Counted from the stretch's first letter, positions 17,673-27,893 are shown. The stretch is 64,000 nt of DNA from Salinicola endophyticus (GCF_003206575.1 NZ_PZJO01000002.1:596390-660389), one strand, 5' to 3'. A program made the numbers and translations. Notes: generated by a model not told the origin, from the sequence alone.

Positions 17673-18227
17673 TCAGCGACGCCGCGCGGCGCGCGTCGTC
17701 AGCATTCGGGTCAAGGTGTCCTGACGGTCGAGCCAGTGGTGCTTGAGCGCGGCCAGGGTGTGGCCACAGGCGAGAATCACCAGCGCCCAGGCGGCATACC
17801 AGTGCACGCTACCCGCCACCACCGCCTGGTCCGGCAGCCCCGAGACCAGCGCCGGCACGCTGAACCAGCCGAAGACGCTGATGCCCTGGCCCTCGGCGGT
17901 AGAGATCAGATAGCCCGAGAACAGCACCACGAACATTAGCAGATACAGAAGCCCATGGCCGGCATGGGCGGCACGCCGCTCGAGCACGCTGCCGTGGGCG
18001 CGCGGGGTGGGCTGGGTCAGGCGCCAGGCCACCCGCGCCAGACTCGCCGCCAGCAGCAGGATACCGATCGACTTGTGCCACCAAGGCGCCAGATGGTACC
18101 AGGTGTCGTAGTAGCCCAGGCCGGTCATCCACCAGCCCAGCGCGAACAGGCCGAACACCGCCAGCGCGCTCAACCAGTGCAGCGCGATGCTGATCCTGCC
18201 CCAGCCGCTGTGAGAATTGCGCCACAT
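17673..18227 (-). CDS. Cytochrome b561 (YceJ type)
   Basis: A 184-residue inner-membrane di-heme cytochrome with four transmembrane helices. Histidines in the helices (IALHWLSALAVF, HKSIGILLLAASLARVAWRL, AGHGLLYLLMFVVLFSGYL, GSVHWYAAWALVILACGH) sit where prokaryotic b561 proteins bind heme. It probably passes electrons between the quinone pool and an acceptor such as superoxide or its YceI partner. Start taken as the ATG at 18227, directly after an in-frame GTG, with AGGGG upstream. The yceI gene follows at 68 bp. Confidence 0.92.
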   Translation of the reverse strand: MWRNSHSGWGRISIALHWLSALAVFGLFALGWWMTGLGYYDTWYHLAPWWHKSIGILLLAASLARVAWRLTQPTPRAHGSVLERRAAHAGHGLLYLLMFVVLFSGYLISTAEGQGISVFGWFSVPALVSGLPDQAVVAGSVHWYAAWALVILACGHTLAALKHHWLDRQDTLTRMLTTRAARRR

Positions 18228-18333
18228 CACCCTGCCCCTGTTCCCGTTTCACCTCAGCATACGGATAACGGACGGCGGCGACAGCCAGGGTGGTGGAAAT
18301 CGATTAGTGACGAAAAGGAAATAATAGAGACGA

Positions 18334-18357
18334 AAAAGCCCGCCTGAGCGGGCTTTT
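18334..18357. terminator. Bidirectional terminator after metZ
   Basis: AAAAGCCCGC and GCGGGCTTTT pair perfectly over 10 bp around CTGA. A and T tails on both sides make it active in both directions; it lies 21 bases past the metZ stop. Confidence 0.9.
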
Positions 18358-18378
18358 CGGTCAACCGAGACAGATACT

Positions 18379-19569
18379 TCACATGAGGGTATCGAGGCCC
18401 CGGGCCAGATCCGCCTGCAGGTCCTCCAGCGTCTCCAGCCCTACCGCAAGACGGATCAGACCGTCGCTGATCCCCGCCGAGGCGCGCTGAGCGTCGCTCA
18501 GACGGCCGTGGGTGGTGGTCCCCGGATGGGTGATGGTGGTCTTGACGTCACCCAGGTTGCCAGTGATCGACATCACCCGGGTGTGGTCGATCACATGCCA
18601 GGCAGCCTCGCGCCCACCGGCGATCTCGACCCCCATCACCGCGCCGAAGCCAAGCTGCTGGCGCTGGGCCAGGGCGTGCTGGGGATGGCTGGCAAGGCCA
18701 CTGTAGTGGACCCGCGCCACCGCCGGCTGCTGCTCCAGCCACTCGGCCAGGGCCTGGGCATTGCGACTGTGCGCGTGCATGCGCAGGCTCAGCGTCTCCA
18801 GCCCCTTGAGGAAGATCCAGGCATTGAATGGACTCATGCAGGGGCCGCAGGTGCGCACCACGCCGAACAGCTGCTCCAGCTCCTGATCGCGGCCGACCAC
18901 GGCGCCGCCGATCGCCCGCCCCTGGCCATCGAGATACTTGGTCGCCGAGTGGATCACCAGGTCGGCGCCCAGCGCCAGCGGGCGCTGCAGTGCCGGAGTC
19001 AGGAAGCAGTTGTCGATCGCCAGCCAGGCACCGTGGCGGTGGGCCAGGTCCGCCAGCGCGGCAATGTCGACCAGCTCGTTGAGCGGGTTGGAGGGCGTCT
19101 CGGCGAACAGCAGCTTGGTCTTGGGCGTGATCGCCGCTTCCCAGCCGGCGAGATCGTTGAGTTCCACATAGCGCGGCACCACGCCGAACTTGGCCAGGTA
19201 CTTGTCGAACAGCGCGATGGTGGAGCCGAACACCGAGCGCGATACGATCACCTCGTCACCGGCCTGCAGCAGCGCCAGCACGGTCGAGAGGATCGCCGCC
19301 ATGCCCGAGCTGGTGGCGACGCAGCGCTCACCGCCCTCGAGCGCGGCCAGGCGCTGCTCGAAGTTGCGTACGGTGGGGTTGGTGAAGCGCGAGTAGACGT
19401 TGCCCGGCTCCTCGCCCTTGAACTTGCGCGCGGCCTCGGCGGCGCTGCCATAGACGAAGCTAGAGGTGGGGAAGATCGGCTCGCCGTGCTCCTGCTCATG
19501 GGTGCGCTCATGGCCGGCACGGATCGCCAGGGTCTCGAGACCGAGCGAGAGATCGTCGTCTAGGGGCAT
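18379..19569 (-). CDS. metZ: O-succinylhomoserine sulfhydrylase
   Basis: A 396-residue PLP enzyme of the Cys/Met metabolism family that makes homocysteine directly from O-succinylhomoserine and sulfide. Diagnostic pieces are EEPGNVYSRFTNPTVRNFE, SGMAAILSTVLALLQAGDEV, DNCFLTPALQRPLALGADLV and HSATKYLDGQGR, with the PLP lysine at about 211. Pseudomonads use MetZ in place of the MetB/MetC transsulfuration route, and it lies next to purF there too. The ATG at 19569 has AGGAG nine bases upstream; an earlier in-frame start at 19605 has no site. Confidence 0.93.
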   Translation of the reverse strand: MPLDDDLSLGLETLAIRAGHERTHEQEHGEPIFPTSSFVYGSAAEAARKFKGEEPGNVYSRFTNPTVRNFEQRLAALEGGERCVATSSGMAAILSTVLALLQAGDEVIVSRSVFGSTIALFDKYLAKFGVVPRYVELNDLAGWEAAITPKTKLLFAETPSNPLNELVDIAALADLAHRHGAWLAIDNCFLTPALQRPLALGADLVIHSATKYLDGQGRAIGGAVVGRDQELEQLFGVVRTCGPCMSPFNAWIFLKGLETLSLRMHAHSRNAQALAEWLEQQPAVARVHYSGLASHPQHALAQRQQLGFGAVMGVEIAGGREAAWHVIDHTRVMSITGNLGDVKTTITHPGTTTHGRLSDAQRASAGISDGLIRLAVGLETLEDLQADLARGLDTLM

Positions 19570-19635
19570 GCGGGTACACTCCTGAATATCGTCTAGGCTA
19601 TGCACGAAAAATCCCTGCGCTCGGCAATACGGCGT

Positions 19636-19727
19636 TAAAAATCGGCTGGAGCGCCAGCCCGGTCAAAAATGGTCATTTACACACCGTAAACTGGAACGCC
19701 AGCCCGGTCCGTTTTCACCGATTTTTA
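19636..19727. repeat. 92-bp composite repeat element between purF and metZ
   Basis: Outer arms TAAAAATCGG (19636-19645) and CCGATTTTTA (19718-19727) are a perfect 10-bp inverted repeat. Inside lie two direct copies of a 19-mer, CTGGAGCGCCAGCCCGGTC at 19646-19664 and the same with A for G at its sixth base at 19691-19709, 45 bp apart. Each copy is itself a small hairpin (CTGG-4-CCAG). On the minus strand GGCTGG-CGCT-CCAGCC followed by GATTTTT (19659 to 19637) reads as an intrinsic terminator for purF, just ahead of metZ. Confidence 0.65.
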
Positions 19728-19799
19728 CCTTAGCTACGCGCCCCGGTCTTTCCTTCGCTCGCTGACTTTTCGTACAAAGCCCAAGTCCAGACTGAGGCG

Positions 19800-19818
19800 G
19801 CCCCGCCGGCGGCGGGGC
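19800..19818. terminator. GC hairpin immediately after purF
   Basis: GCCCCGCC and GGCGGGGC form a perfect 8-bp stem with loop GGC, eight bases beyond the purF stop. It has no T-tract; the better terminator lies about 150 bp further on in the repeat element. Confidence 0.4.
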
Positions 19819-19826
19819 GCACCGGC

Positions 19827-21356
19827 TCAGTCGTCCGAGCTGTCGTTGTGCAGGTCGACCACGGCATTGACCCGCTCGCGCCCCTCTTTGGCCGCATCGC
19901 TGCGAGCGGCCTCGAGCGCAGCGAGATAGGCCTCGTCGATGTCGCCGGTGACGTAGCTGCCATCGAACACCGAGCAGTCGAAGTCGTCGAGGGCCGGATT
20001 GACCTCGCGGCAGGCCGCCTTGAGATCCTCCAGGTCCTGATAGATCAAACGGTCGGCGCCGATCAGCTCACCCACCTCGGCGTCGCTGCGGCCATGGGCG
20101 ATCAATTCGGATGCCACCGGCATGTCGATGCCGTAGACGTTGGGGTAACGCACGGCGGGGGCAGCAGAGGCGAAGTAGACCTTGTTGGCGCCGGCGTCCC
20201 GGGCCATCTGGATGATCTGCTTGCAGGTGGTGCCGCGCACGATCGAGTCGTCCACCAGCAGCACGTTCTTGCCGGCAAACTCGCTGCCGATAGCGTTGAG
20301 CTTCTGACGCACCGACTTCTTGCGCTGGGTCTGCCCCGGCATGATGAAGGTACGGCCGATGTAGTGGTTCTTCATGAACCCTTCACGGAAGGTCACCCCG
20401 ATGTGCTGCGCCAGCTCCAGCGCCGTGGTGCGCGAAGTGTCGGGGATCGGGATCACCACGTCGATGTCGTGCTCCGGCCATTCGCGCTGGATGCGGTCGC
20501 CGAGCTTGCGCCCCATCTGCATGCGGGTGCCGTAGACGTAGGCACCGTCGAGCTTGGAGTCGGGGCGCGCCAGGTAGACGTGCTCGAAGATGCACGAGGT
20601 CAGGCTGGGGCGATCGGCACACTGCTGGGTGTGCACGTTCTTGTGCATGTCGACGAAGATCGCCTCGCCCGGGGCCAGATCGCGCACCAGTTCGAAGCCG
20701 CTGACATCGAGCGCCACCGACTCGGAGGCGATCATCACCTCCTGCCCCGGGCGCCCCTCGGCATCGACGCCCTCGCGGGTGCCGTAGACCACCGGGCGGA
20801 TACCGTGGGGGTCGCGGAAGGCGACCAGCCCGAAGCCGCTGATGATGGCGACCGCGGCGTAGCCGCCGCGGCAGCGCCGATGCACCCGGCGCACCGCGTC
20901 GAAGATGTCCTCGGGGGTGAGGTAGAGCCCCTGCTTGCCCAGTTCGTGGGCAAACACGTTGAGCAGGACCTCCGAGTCGGAGCTGGTGTTGATATGGCGC
21001 AGATCGGAGGAGAACAGCTCCTGCTTGAGCTGGTCGGAATTGGTCAGGTTGCCGTTGTGCGCCAGCGTGATGCCGTAGGGCGAGTTGACGTAGAACGGCT
21101 GCGACTCCGCCTCGCTCGCCGATCCCGCGGTGGGATAGCGCACGTGGCCGATCCCCAGGTTGCCCTGGAGACGCTTCATGTGGCGGGTGTGGAAGACATC
21201 CCGCACCAGCCCGTTGTTCTTGCGCAGCAGAAACCGACCGTCATCCCAGGTCATCATGCCGGCGGCGTCCTGTCCGCGGTGTTGTAAAACCGTCAGCGCG
21301 TCATAGATCGACTGATTGACCGCTTCATTGGCCATGAGGCCCACGATACCGCACAT
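19827..21356 (-). CDS. purF: Amidophosphoribosyltransferase
   Basis: First enzyme of purine synthesis, making 5-phosphoribosylamine from PRPP and glutamine. The protein is 509 residues. Cys2 ([10 protein letters not shown]), exposed after methionine removal, is the Ntn glutaminase nucleophile; GHVRYPTAG and LAHNGNLTN belong to the same domain. The PRPP-binding loop is [13 protein letters not shown]. It lacks the Bacillus-type propeptide, as in E. coli. Part of the dedD-cvpA-purF run seen across gammaproteobacteria. Confidence 0.97.
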   Translation of the reverse strand: MCGIVGLMANEAVNQSIYDALTVLQHRGQDAAGMMTWDDGRFLLRKNNGLVRDVFHTRHMKRLQGNLGIGHVRYPTAGSASEAESQPFYVNSPYGITLAHNGNLTNSDQLKQELFSSDLRHINTSSDSEVLLNVFAHELGKQGLYLTPEDIFDAVRRVHRRCRGGYAAVAIISGFGLVAFRDPHGIRPVVYGTREGVDAEGRPGQEVMIASESVALDVSGFELVRDLAPGEAIFVDMHKNVHTQQCADRPSLTSCIFEHVYLARPDSKLDGAYVYGTRMQMGRKLGDRIQREWPEHDIDVVIPIPDTSRTTALELAQHIGVTFREGFMKNHYIGRTFIMPGQTQRKKSVRQKLNAIGSEFAGKNVLLVDDSIVRGTTCKQIIQMARDAGANKVYFASAAPAVRYPNVYGIDMPVASELIAHGRSDAEVGELIGADRLIYQDLEDLKAACREVNPALDDFDCSVFDGSYVTGDIDEAYLAALEAARSDAAKEGRERVNAVVDLHNDSSDD

Positions 21357-21384
21357 GCCGCCTTACCTCGCTTGATTGCGCCCC

Positions 21385-21996
21385 TCAGGGCGCCGGTTGC
21401 GCGGCCGCTGCGCCACCCGGGGGTGGCGCGGCACGGCCGCTCTGCTCGACTGTCGAAGTCGTCGTACCCGGCAGCGTCAACGGCAGACGCCGCATGGCGT
21501 CCTCCGCCTGCGATGCGTCCACGTTCCAGTCCTCGAGCTGGACCACCGCCCAGGCCCGCAGCGACTCGAAGGCGGGACGCAGCTGCGCCTGCTGCCAGGC
21601 GCTCAACTGGGCCAGGGGCGTCAGCCCGATCACCACCGTGGCGATCACCAGGATCGCCGCCCCCCGGGCCAGACCGAAGCAGGCGCCGGCGACCCGGTTG
21701 AAAAACCCCATGCCGACCCACTCGATCGCCGCGTTGAGCAGCCGGATGACGAAGCCGCACACCATCACCACGACGAAGATCACCAGGACGAAGCCGAGCA
21801 CCAGGCGTGCGTCCGGGTGTGAGATGTAGGGCTCGAGCATTTCGCCCAACGGCTGGGCGAAGACCCGCGCCGCGAGCAGCGCGACGATCCACGCCCCCAG
21901 GCCCAGCGCCTCGCGTACCAGGCCGCGCATGAAACCTGCCAGCATCGAGATCGTCAAGACCAGCAGGAAGGCGTAGTCGAGCCAGGTGAGAGTCAT
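21385..21996 (-). CDS. cvpA: CvpA-family membrane protein
   Basis: A 203-residue inner-membrane protein with four predicted helices (WLDYAFLLVLTISMLAGFM, GLGAWIVALLAARVFA, LVLGFVLVIFVVVMVCGFVI, GLARGAAILVIATVVIGL) and a cytoplasmic Ala/Pro-rich tail. CvpA is needed for colicin V production and envelope tolerance in E. coli; its biochemical role is unclear. Its ATG shares one base with the dedD stop (TGATG), and purF follows 28 bp on, so the three are one operon. Confidence 0.9.
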   Translation of the reverse strand: MTLTWLDYAFLLVLTISMLAGFMRGLVREALGLGAWIVALLAARVFAQPLGEMLEPYISHPDARLVLGFVLVIFVVVMVCGFVIRLLNAAIEWVGMGFFNRVAGACFGLARGAAILVIATVVIGLTPLAQLSAWQQAQLRPAFESLRAWAVVQLEDWNVDASQAEDAMRRLPLTLPGTTTSTVEQSGRAAPPPGGAAAAQPAP

Positions 21997-22706
21997 CAGC
22001 TACCCGGTTTGCGAATCAAGAGTCCCGACAGGTTGGCGGACTGCTTGAGTTCGGCACGCGCCTTCTCGCCCGCCTCCGAGGAAGCGAAAGGCCCGACATA
22101 GACCGAGGTCAGGTTGTTGTCCCGCGGCTGCGAATAAGCAGCGAAACCTTGGTTCTTGAGCTTGGCCGCGAGCCGCGTGGCGTTGTCCTTCTGGCCGAAG
22201 CTGCCGACCTGCACCACCCAGCCGCCATCTTTGCTGGCCGCGGTACGCGTGGGGGTGCTGGGCGCCGGCTCGGGCTTGGCCGGGGCTGCCTGAGACGCCG
22301 GCGCCTGGCGCTTGGCCGGCTGGCTGGTATCCGACTGGGCCAGTTCGGCGATCGGGTCGGTGCGTGGCTGGGTCGCCTGGGAGTTGCCGCTCTTCTCCTC
22401 GCTGGTGCTCCCCGCTCCTTGACCGAAGCTCTCGCCACCACCGCCCAGCTGGGCCGAGGTATCGGGCTCGGGCACTGCGCTGGTGTTGCCGCCACTGTCG
22501 CGCTGGGCCACCGAGGCCGGCGGCTGCGGCGCTTCGATGATGCGCTGGCGCGCCTCGCCCCCGCCTACCGGCTGCTCGATCACCATCACCGGCTCCGGCC
22601 CCTGCTGACGCGGCTCGGGGTCGTCGAACAGCATCGGCACGAAGATCGCCCCCAGGGCCACCAGAATGACCGCACCACTGATCCGTTCACGCCATCCGTA
22701 CTTCAT
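21996..22706 (-). CDS. dedD: DedD-like SPOR-domain cell division protein
   Basis: A 236-residue bitopic inner-membrane protein. A short cytoplasmic start (MKYGWRERISG) leads into one helix (AVILVALGAIFVPMLF). A long Ser/Pro/Gln-rich linker follows, then a C-terminal SPOR domain from about 160 (GGWVVQVGSFGQKDNATRLA to VYVGPFASSEAGEKARAEL). SPOR domains bind septal peptidoglycan lacking stem peptides, which brings DedD to the division site. Located between folC and cvpA as in E. coli and Pseudomonas. Confidence 0.9.
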   Translation of the reverse strand: MKYGWRERISGAVILVALGAIFVPMLFDDPEPRQQGPEPVMVIEQPVGGGEARQRIIEAPQPPASVAQRDSGGNTSAVPEPDTSAQLGGGGESFGQGAGSTSEEKSGNSQATQPRTDPIAELAQSDTSQPAKRQAPASQAAPAKPEPAPSTPTRTAASKDGGWVVQVGSFGQKDNATRLAAKLKNQGFAAYSQPRDNNLTSVYVGPFASSEAGEKARAELKQSANLSGLLIRKPGS

Positions 22707-22791
22707 AAGACCTCCTCAAGCGGGCCTGTTCGAACCCCGGTCATCCATTGGCCGGGGCGATGAAAAATGCCGATTCGATGCATCGCACCTG

Positions 22792-24063
22792 TCAGACGGC
22801 CGCCGCCGTCAGCGCCTCGAGCGCCCCGGCGACGGTCAGGAAGGAGCCGCACACCAGCACCTCCTCGTCGGCACCGAGCCGCTCGCGCAGCCACGCCACG
22901 CCGGCCGCCGGCGAGTCGCAGCTGGCCAGCAGCGACGCCCCGGCGGCCTCGATCGATTCGCCCAGCGCAGCCGCCGAACGCCCGCGGGGGCCGTCGAGCC
23001 CCACCGCCACCCAGGCGTCGACCGCCGGGCCCAGCGCGGCGATCAGCGCCCCGGCGTCCTTGTCGCCGAGCACGCCGAGCAGGCCGATGCGCCGCGTGGG
23101 TCGCGGGCGGGCCGCCAGCCGCTCGGCCACGTAGGCCGCCGCATGGGGGTTGTGGGCCACGTCCAGACACCAGTTGTCCAGCCACTGCAGGCGCCCGGGC
23201 AGCGCCACCGTGGCGAGGGCCTCGCGCACCGCCTCGAGTTGCGGGGTGATGCCCAGCAGCGTCAATACCTGCAGCGCCACCGCGGCATTGTCCAGCGGCA
23301 GGCCCGGATCGGGCAAGCTATCGAGTTCATAGCGCGCCCCCTGGGCGTCGCTGCCCTGCCATTGCCAACTGCCGCCCTGGTCCTGGGGCGCGAACGCCTG
23401 TCCCAGCCAGTAGGCCGGCGCTGCCAGCGCGCCGAGACGGGCCGAGACACTGGCGGGCAACTGGCGGCTGCCGAGCACCGCCGGACGCGCCGGGCGCAGG
23501 ATGCCCGCCTTCTCGAAGCCGATGCCGTCGAGATCGTCGCCGAGGAAGTCGGCATGGTCATGGGCGATGGTGGTGATCACCGCGATATCGGGGTCGATCA
23601 CATTGACCGCATCGAGGCGCCCACCCAGCCCGACCTCCAGAATCGCCAGCTGTGGTTGGCGCTCGGCGATCGCCCACAGCGCCGCCAGGGTGCCCGCCTC
23701 GAAGTAGGTGAGACTCACCGCCTCACCCGCCAGGCGCGCCGCCTCGACCCGCTCGAAGCCTTCGACCAGCAGCGCATCCTCCGCCGGCTGGCCGTCGAGG
23801 CGCAGGCGCTCGTTGTAGCGCAGCAGATGGGGAGAGGTATAGCAGGCGGTGGAGAGGCCGTGGCACGCGGCCAGGCGCTCGAGCAGCGCCACCGTCGAGC
23901 CCTTGCCGTTGGTGCCGGCCACGGTGACCACCTGCCCCGCCAGCGGCCGCTCACTCAGCCCCAGGCGGGTCGCCACCGTGGCGACCCGCTCGAGGCCGAG
24001 CTCGATGGCGACGGGATGCTGGCGCTCGAGTCGCGCCAGCCACGCATCCAGCGCCGCGGACAT
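22792..24063 (-). CDS. folC: Bifunctional dihydrofolate synthase / folylpolyglutamate synthase
   Basis: A 423-residue Mur-ligase-fold enzyme that joins glutamate to dihydropteroate and extends folate polyglutamate tails. The P-loop is VTVAGTNGKGST; CYTSPHLLRYNERL, the ILEVGLGGRLDAVNVI motif and LDVAHNPHAA are family signatures. The ATG at 24063 begins one base after the accD stop, so translation is coupled; a longer frame starting at 24168 would run far into accD and is not credible. Confidence 0.95.
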   Translation of the reverse strand: MSAALDAWLARLERQHPVAIELGLERVATVATRLGLSERPLAGQVVTVAGTNGKGSTVALLERLAACHGLSTACYTSPHLLRYNERLRLDGQPAEDALLVEGFERVEAARLAGEAVSLTYFEAGTLAALWAIAERQPQLAILEVGLGGRLDAVNVIDPDIAVITTIAHDHADFLGDDLDGIGFEKAGILRPARPAVLGSRQLPASVSARLGALAAPAYWLGQAFAPQDQGGSWQWQGSDAQGARYELDSLPDPGLPLDNAAVALQVLTLLGITPQLEAVREALATVALPGRLQWLDNWCLDVAHNPHAAAYVAERLAARPRPTRRIGLLGVLGDKDAGALIAALGPAVDAWVAVGLDGPRGRSAAALGESIEAAGASLLASCDSPAAGVAWLRERLGADEEVLVCGSFLTVAGALEALTAAAV

Positions 24064-24064
24064 C

Positions 24065-24994
24065 TCAGCGCGACGCCTGGGAAGCGTCGGCCTCGTCCGG
24101 CAGCGGCGAGAAGTCCGCCTCGGCTTCGTCAGCGAGTGACGGCTGATGGGTGAGAATACGCAGCACATTGCCCAGCCGCGTCCGCAGCTCGGGACGCGCG
24201 ACGATCATGTCGACGGTGCCGTGCTCGAGCAGGAACTCGCTGCGCTGGAACCCTTCCGGCAGTTTCTCGCGCACGGTCTGCTCGATCACCCGCGGGCCGG
24301 CGAAGCCGATCAGCGCGTTGGGCTCGGCGACATTGAGATCGCCGAGCATCGCCAGCGATGCCGAGACGCCACCGAACACCGGATCGGTCAGCACCGAGAT
24401 GTAGGGCACCCCGGCCTGCTTGAGCTTCTCCAGTGCGGCGGAGGTCTTGGCCATCTGCATCAGCGAGAACAGCGCCTCCTGCATGCGCGCGCCGCCGGAG
24501 GCGGCGAAGCACACCAGCGGGATCTCCTGCTCCAGCGCGAGGCTCGCCGCGCGCACGAACTTCTCGCCGACGATCGCGCCCATCGAACCGCCCATGAACG
24601 AGAATTCGAACGCCACCGCGACCACCGGCAGACCGTCGAGGGTGCCGCGCATGGCGATCAGGGCGTCGTTCTCGTCGGTCGCCTTCTGCGCCGCCGAGAG
24701 GCGATCCTTGTACTTCTTAGAATCGCGGAACTTGAGCCGATCGCTCGGCTGCAGGTCGGCAGCGATCTCCTCGCGCCCTTCGGCGTCGAGGAACCAGTTG
24801 AGCCGCTTGCGTGCCGTGAGTCGCAGGTGGTGCTGGCACTTGGGGCAGACGTTCTGGTGTTTCTCCAGCTCGGGGAGATAGAGCACCGAATCGCAACTCG
24901 GGCACTTGCGCCACAGGCCGTCGGGCACGCTGGCGCGGCGGTCGTTACGCTGGGTGCGGCTCATCGACGGGACGATCTTGTCTAGCCAGCTCAT
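24065..24994 (-). CDS. accD: Acetyl-CoA carboxylase carboxyltransferase subunit beta
   Basis: A 309-residue subunit of the cytosolic carboxyltransferase that makes malonyl-CoA for fatty acid synthesis; it pairs with AccA encoded elsewhere. The N-terminal zinc ribbon is [20 protein letters not shown] followed by PKC. Crotonase-fold motifs are [52 protein letters not shown] and [15 protein letters not shown]. It heads the accD-folC-dedD group, downstream of trpA with a gap of 106 bp. Confidence 0.96.
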   Translation of the reverse strand: MSWLDKIVPSMSRTQRNDRRASVPDGLWRKCPSCDSVLYLPELEKHQNVCPKCQHHLRLTARKRLNWFLDAEGREEIAADLQPSDRLKFRDSKKYKDRLSAAQKATDENDALIAMRGTLDGLPVVAVAFEFSFMGGSMGAIVGEKFVRAASLALEQEIPLVCFAASGGARMQEALFSLMQMAKTSAALEKLKQAGVPYISVLTDPVFGGVSASLAMLGDLNVAEPNALIGFAGPRVIEQTVREKLPEGFQRSEFLLEHGTVDMIVARPELRTRLGNVLRILTHQPSLADEAEADFSPLPDEADASQASR

Positions 24995-25100
24995 GTCGGG
25001 AGAGATTCCATCAGTTTAAGGAAACGGGTCCGCGCCGGCGGTCAGCCACATGCCGGCGCGACACGGAAAGCGCAGATGATACCAGAATGCCCCGCGCGGC

Positions 25101-25928
25101 TCAGGCGCGCGCATCTCGGTCCAGCGCCGTGCGCATCTCGCCGAGGATCTCGCGCAGCGCCTGCGGGATCGTCTCGGGGGCATCGGCGCGCTCGGCGATA
25201 CGCCCCACCAGGGCGCTGCCGACGATGACGCCGTCGGCGACACGGCCGATGGCCGCCGCCGTGGCGCCATCACGGATGCCGAAGCCGACGCACAGCGGCA
25301 GCTCGGTGAGCGCACGCAGGCTCGCCAACTGCGACCCCACGGCTTCGGCATCGAGGGTCGCCGCGCCGGTGACGCCCTTGAGCGAGACGTAGTAGAGATA
25401 GCCCTGGCCGTGGTGACAGATCGTCGTCGCGCGCTGCTCGGAGGTGGTCGGCGCGAGCAGGAAGATCGACTGCAGACCGTGGTCGGCGAACAGCGCCGCG
25501 TTCTCGCCCATCTCCTCCGGCGGCATGTCGACCGCGAGCACGCCATCGACGCCGGCATCCCGGGCCTGGCGGGCGAAGGCAGCATAGCCCATGCGCTCGA
25601 TCGGGTTGAGGTAGCCCATCAGCACCACCGGGGTCTCGGCATCGCGCTCGCGGAACGCCGCCACCATCTCCAGCACGTGGCTCAGCCGGGTGCCGTGGAG
25701 GAGCGCGCGCTCGCACGCCTTCTGGATCACCGGGCCGTCGGCCATGGGATCGGAGAACGGTACGCCCAGCTCGATCACGTCGGCCCCCGCCTCGACGCAG
25801 GCGTGCATGAAGTCGACGGTGTGGGCCGGGGCCGGATCACCGGCGGTGATGTAGGGAATCAGCGCCTTGCGCCCCGCTGCCTTGAGCGCGGCGAAGCGCC
25901 GGTCGATACGATTCGCGTGTTGGTTCAT
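25101..25928 (-). CDS. trpA: Tryptophan synthase alpha chain
   Basis: A 275-residue TIM-barrel subunit that cleaves indole-3-glycerol phosphate to indole, channelled to TrpB. Catalytic Glu and Asp lie in [37 protein letters not shown] and CVGFGIRDG are the other hallmark loops. The ATG at 25928 lies 14 bases beyond the trpB stop. No trpE, trpD or trpC is in the window. Confidence 0.96.
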   Translation of the reverse strand: MNQHANRIDRRFAALKAAGRKALIPYITAGDPAPAHTVDFMHACVEAGADVIELGVPFSDPMADGPVIQKACERALLHGTRLSHVLEMVAAFRERDAETPVVLMGYLNPIERMGYAAFARQARDAGVDGVLAVDMPPEEMGENAALFADHGLQSIFLLAPTTSEQRATTICHHGQGYLYYVSLKGVTGAATLDAEAVGSQLASLRALTELPLCVGFGIRDGATAAAIGRVADGVIVGSALVGRIAERADAPETIPQALREILGEMRTALDRDARA

Positions 25929-25942
25929 GTCGGTCCCCGCCG

Positions 25943-27157
25943 TCAGAATTCGATGCCGTCGATCTTGGCCACGGTATGGATGTCCTTGTCGCCACGCCCG
26001 GACAGGTTGACCACGATGTGCTTGTCCCGCGGCAGGCTGGCCGCCAGCTTCTTGGCATGGGCCAGTGCGTGGGCTGACTCCAGCGCCGGCATGATGCCCT
26101 CGACCCGGGTCAGCTCGCGGAAGGCGGCAAGCACCTCGTGGTCGTCGGCGGCCACGTACTCGACCCGCCCGACATCCTTCCACAGCGCGTGCTCCGGGCC
26201 CACGCCAGGGTAGTCCAGGCCCGCCGAGACCGAGTGGGTATCGGCGATCTGGCCGCCCTCGTCGGACATCAGATAGGTGCGGTTGCCGTGGAGCACGCCA
26301 CGCGGCGCGTTGGCGGTCAGCGGCGCGGCATGACGGCCGGTAGCCAGGCCATCGCCGCCGGCTTCGACGCCGTACATCGCCACCTCGTCATCCTCGACGA
26401 AGGGATAGAACAGGCCCATGGCGTTGGAGCCACCGCCGACGCAGGCGACCAGCGCATCCGGCAAGCGCCCGATCTGCTCCAGCGACTGGCGCCGCGCTTC
26501 GCGGCCGGCCACGGCATTGAAGTCGCGCACCAGCATCGGATAGGGGTGCGGCCCGGCCACGGTACCGATGATGTAGAAGGTATTGTCGACGTTGGTGACC
26601 CAGTCACGCAGCGCCTCGTTCATGGCGTCCTTGAGGGTGCGCGAGCCCGACTCCACCGGCACCACCTTGGCCCCGAGCAGACGCATGCGATAGACGTTGA
26701 GCTTCTGGCGCTCGACGTCCTCGGCGCCCATGTAGACCTCGCACTCGAGCCCCAGACGCGCGGCCACCGTGGCGGTGGCGACACCATGCTGGCCGGCGCC
26801 GGTCTCGGCGATCACCCTCGGCTTGCCCGAGCGCTTGGCCAGCAACGCCTGGCCGATGGTGTTGTTCACCTTGTGCGCGCCGGTGTGGTTGAGATCCTCG
26901 CGCTTGAGCCAGATCTGGGCACCGCCGATCTCCCGCGACCAGCGCTCGGCATGGTAGAGCGGCGACGGCCGGCCCACGTAGTGGGTCAGGTCACGATCGA
27001 ACTCGGCCTGAAAATCGGGATCGTGCTTGAGGCTCGCGTAGATCTTGTCGAGCTCTTCCAGCGCGAAGCTCAGCGTCTCGGAGACGAAACGCCCTCCGTA
27101 AGGGCCGAAGTGGCCGCTCGCATCGGGCAGTTGCGTCAGGTCAAAGAATCGGCTCAC
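25943..27157 (-). CDS. trpB: Tryptophan synthase beta chain
   Basis: A 404-residue PLP subunit that condenses indole with serine. The cofactor lysine is in [28 protein letters not shown] and [15 protein letters not shown] are the ammonium/PLP phosphate regions. Translation probably starts at the GTG at 27157 (family N-terminus [20 protein letters not shown]) with GAGGG seven bases upstream, where the site overlaps the trpF stop. Longer starts extend into trpF and are rejected. Confidence 0.95.
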   Translation of the reverse strand: MSRFFDLTQLPDASGHFGPYGGRFVSETLSFALEELDKIYASLKHDPDFQAEFDRDLTHYVGRPSPLYHAERWSREIGGAQIWLKREDLNHTGAHKVNNTIGQALLAKRSGKPRVIAETGAGQHGVATATVAARLGLECEVYMGAEDVERQKLNVYRMRLLGAKVVPVESGSRTLKDAMNEALRDWVTNVDNTFYIIGTVAGPHPYPMLVRDFNAVAGREARRQSLEQIGRLPDALVACVGGGSNAMGLFYPFVEDDEVAMYGVEAGGDGLATGRHAAPLTANAPRGVLHGNRTYLMSDEGGQIADTHSVSAGLDYPGVGPEHALWKDVGRVEYVAADDHEVLAAFRELTRVEGIMPALESAHALAHAKKLAASLPRDKHIVVNLSGRGDKDIHTVAKIDGIEF

Positions 27158-27167
27158 GAGTGGACCC

Positions 27168-27833
27168 TCATGGTGTCGCTGCGTGGATGGTGGTGGCGCC
27201 GGCGGCGCGGACATGATGGCAGAAGGCGCGCAGGCGCGCGGGATCCTTGATGCCATGGCGCAGCGCGCCGCCGTCCGCACGGGCCTCGACACCACCGGAG
27301 ACGTCGACCGCATAGGGCGCGACGCGGGCGATGGCGGTGGCGACGTTGTCTGGCGTCAGACCACCGGCAAGAATAACAGGTTTGCCCAGGTCACCGGGAA
27401 TGCGCGACCAGTCGAAGGTCTCGCCGGTGCCACCCGGGACGCCGGGGCGGTAGGCATCGAGCAGCAGCGCGCCGGCGCCGGCGTAGCGCCGGACGGCCTG
27501 CTCAAGGTCGAGGCCGTCACGCATGCGCAGCGCCTTGATCCAGGGTTTGGCAAAGCGCGCGCAGAACTCGGGCGACTCATCGCCATGGAACTGCAGCAGG
27601 TCGAGATAGGGCAGCGCCGCCTCGACGCTGGCCGCATCGGCATCGACGAACAGCCCCACCCGGGTGACGAAGGGAGCCACCTCGGCGCTGAGCGCGGCCA
27701 GCCTTGCCGGTTCGATCGCCCGGCCACTGCCCGGCCACAGCACGAACCCCAGGGCGTCGGCGCCGCACGCCACCGCCGCGTGGATATCCTCGCGCCGGGT
27801 CATGCCGCAGATCTTGATTCTCACCTGGCTCAT
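27168..27833 (-). CDS. trpF: Phosphoribosylanthranilate isomerase
   Basis: A 221-residue TIM-barrel enzyme catalysing the third step of tryptophan synthesis. The catalytic Cys is in [12 protein letters not shown], the catalytic Asp in the LLLDAYRPG stretch, and the phosphate-binding loop is [14 protein letters not shown] stand-alone trpF next to truA and ahead of accD is the Pseudomonas-like arrangement; trpB follows after only 10 bases. Confidence 0.95.
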   Translation of the reverse strand: MSQVRIKICGMTRREDIHAAVACGADALGFVLWPGSGRAIEPARLAALSAEVAPFVTRVGLFVDADAASVEAALPYLDLLQFHGDESPEFCARFAKPWIKALRMRDGLDLEQAVRRYAGAGALLLDAYRPGVPGGTGETFDWSRIPGDLGKPVILAGGLTPDNVATAIARVAPYAVDVSGGVEARADGGALRHGIKDPARLRAFCHHVRAAGATTIHAATP

Positions 27834-27893
27834 GGGGTCATCTCTCCTGGCGCCCCGGACAGGGCGTCTCTACCGCCGGTCGCGCCGCTGATG

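Noticed and set aside
22724..22745. A tRNA T-loop-like GTTCGAAC string
   Set aside because: The flanking bases do not form the 5-bp T-stem on either strand and no acceptor or anticodon arm can be drawn.
25929..26183. N-terminal extension of trpA into trpB
   Set aside because: The extra sequence is out-of-frame trpB; the TrpA family start is the ATG at 25928.
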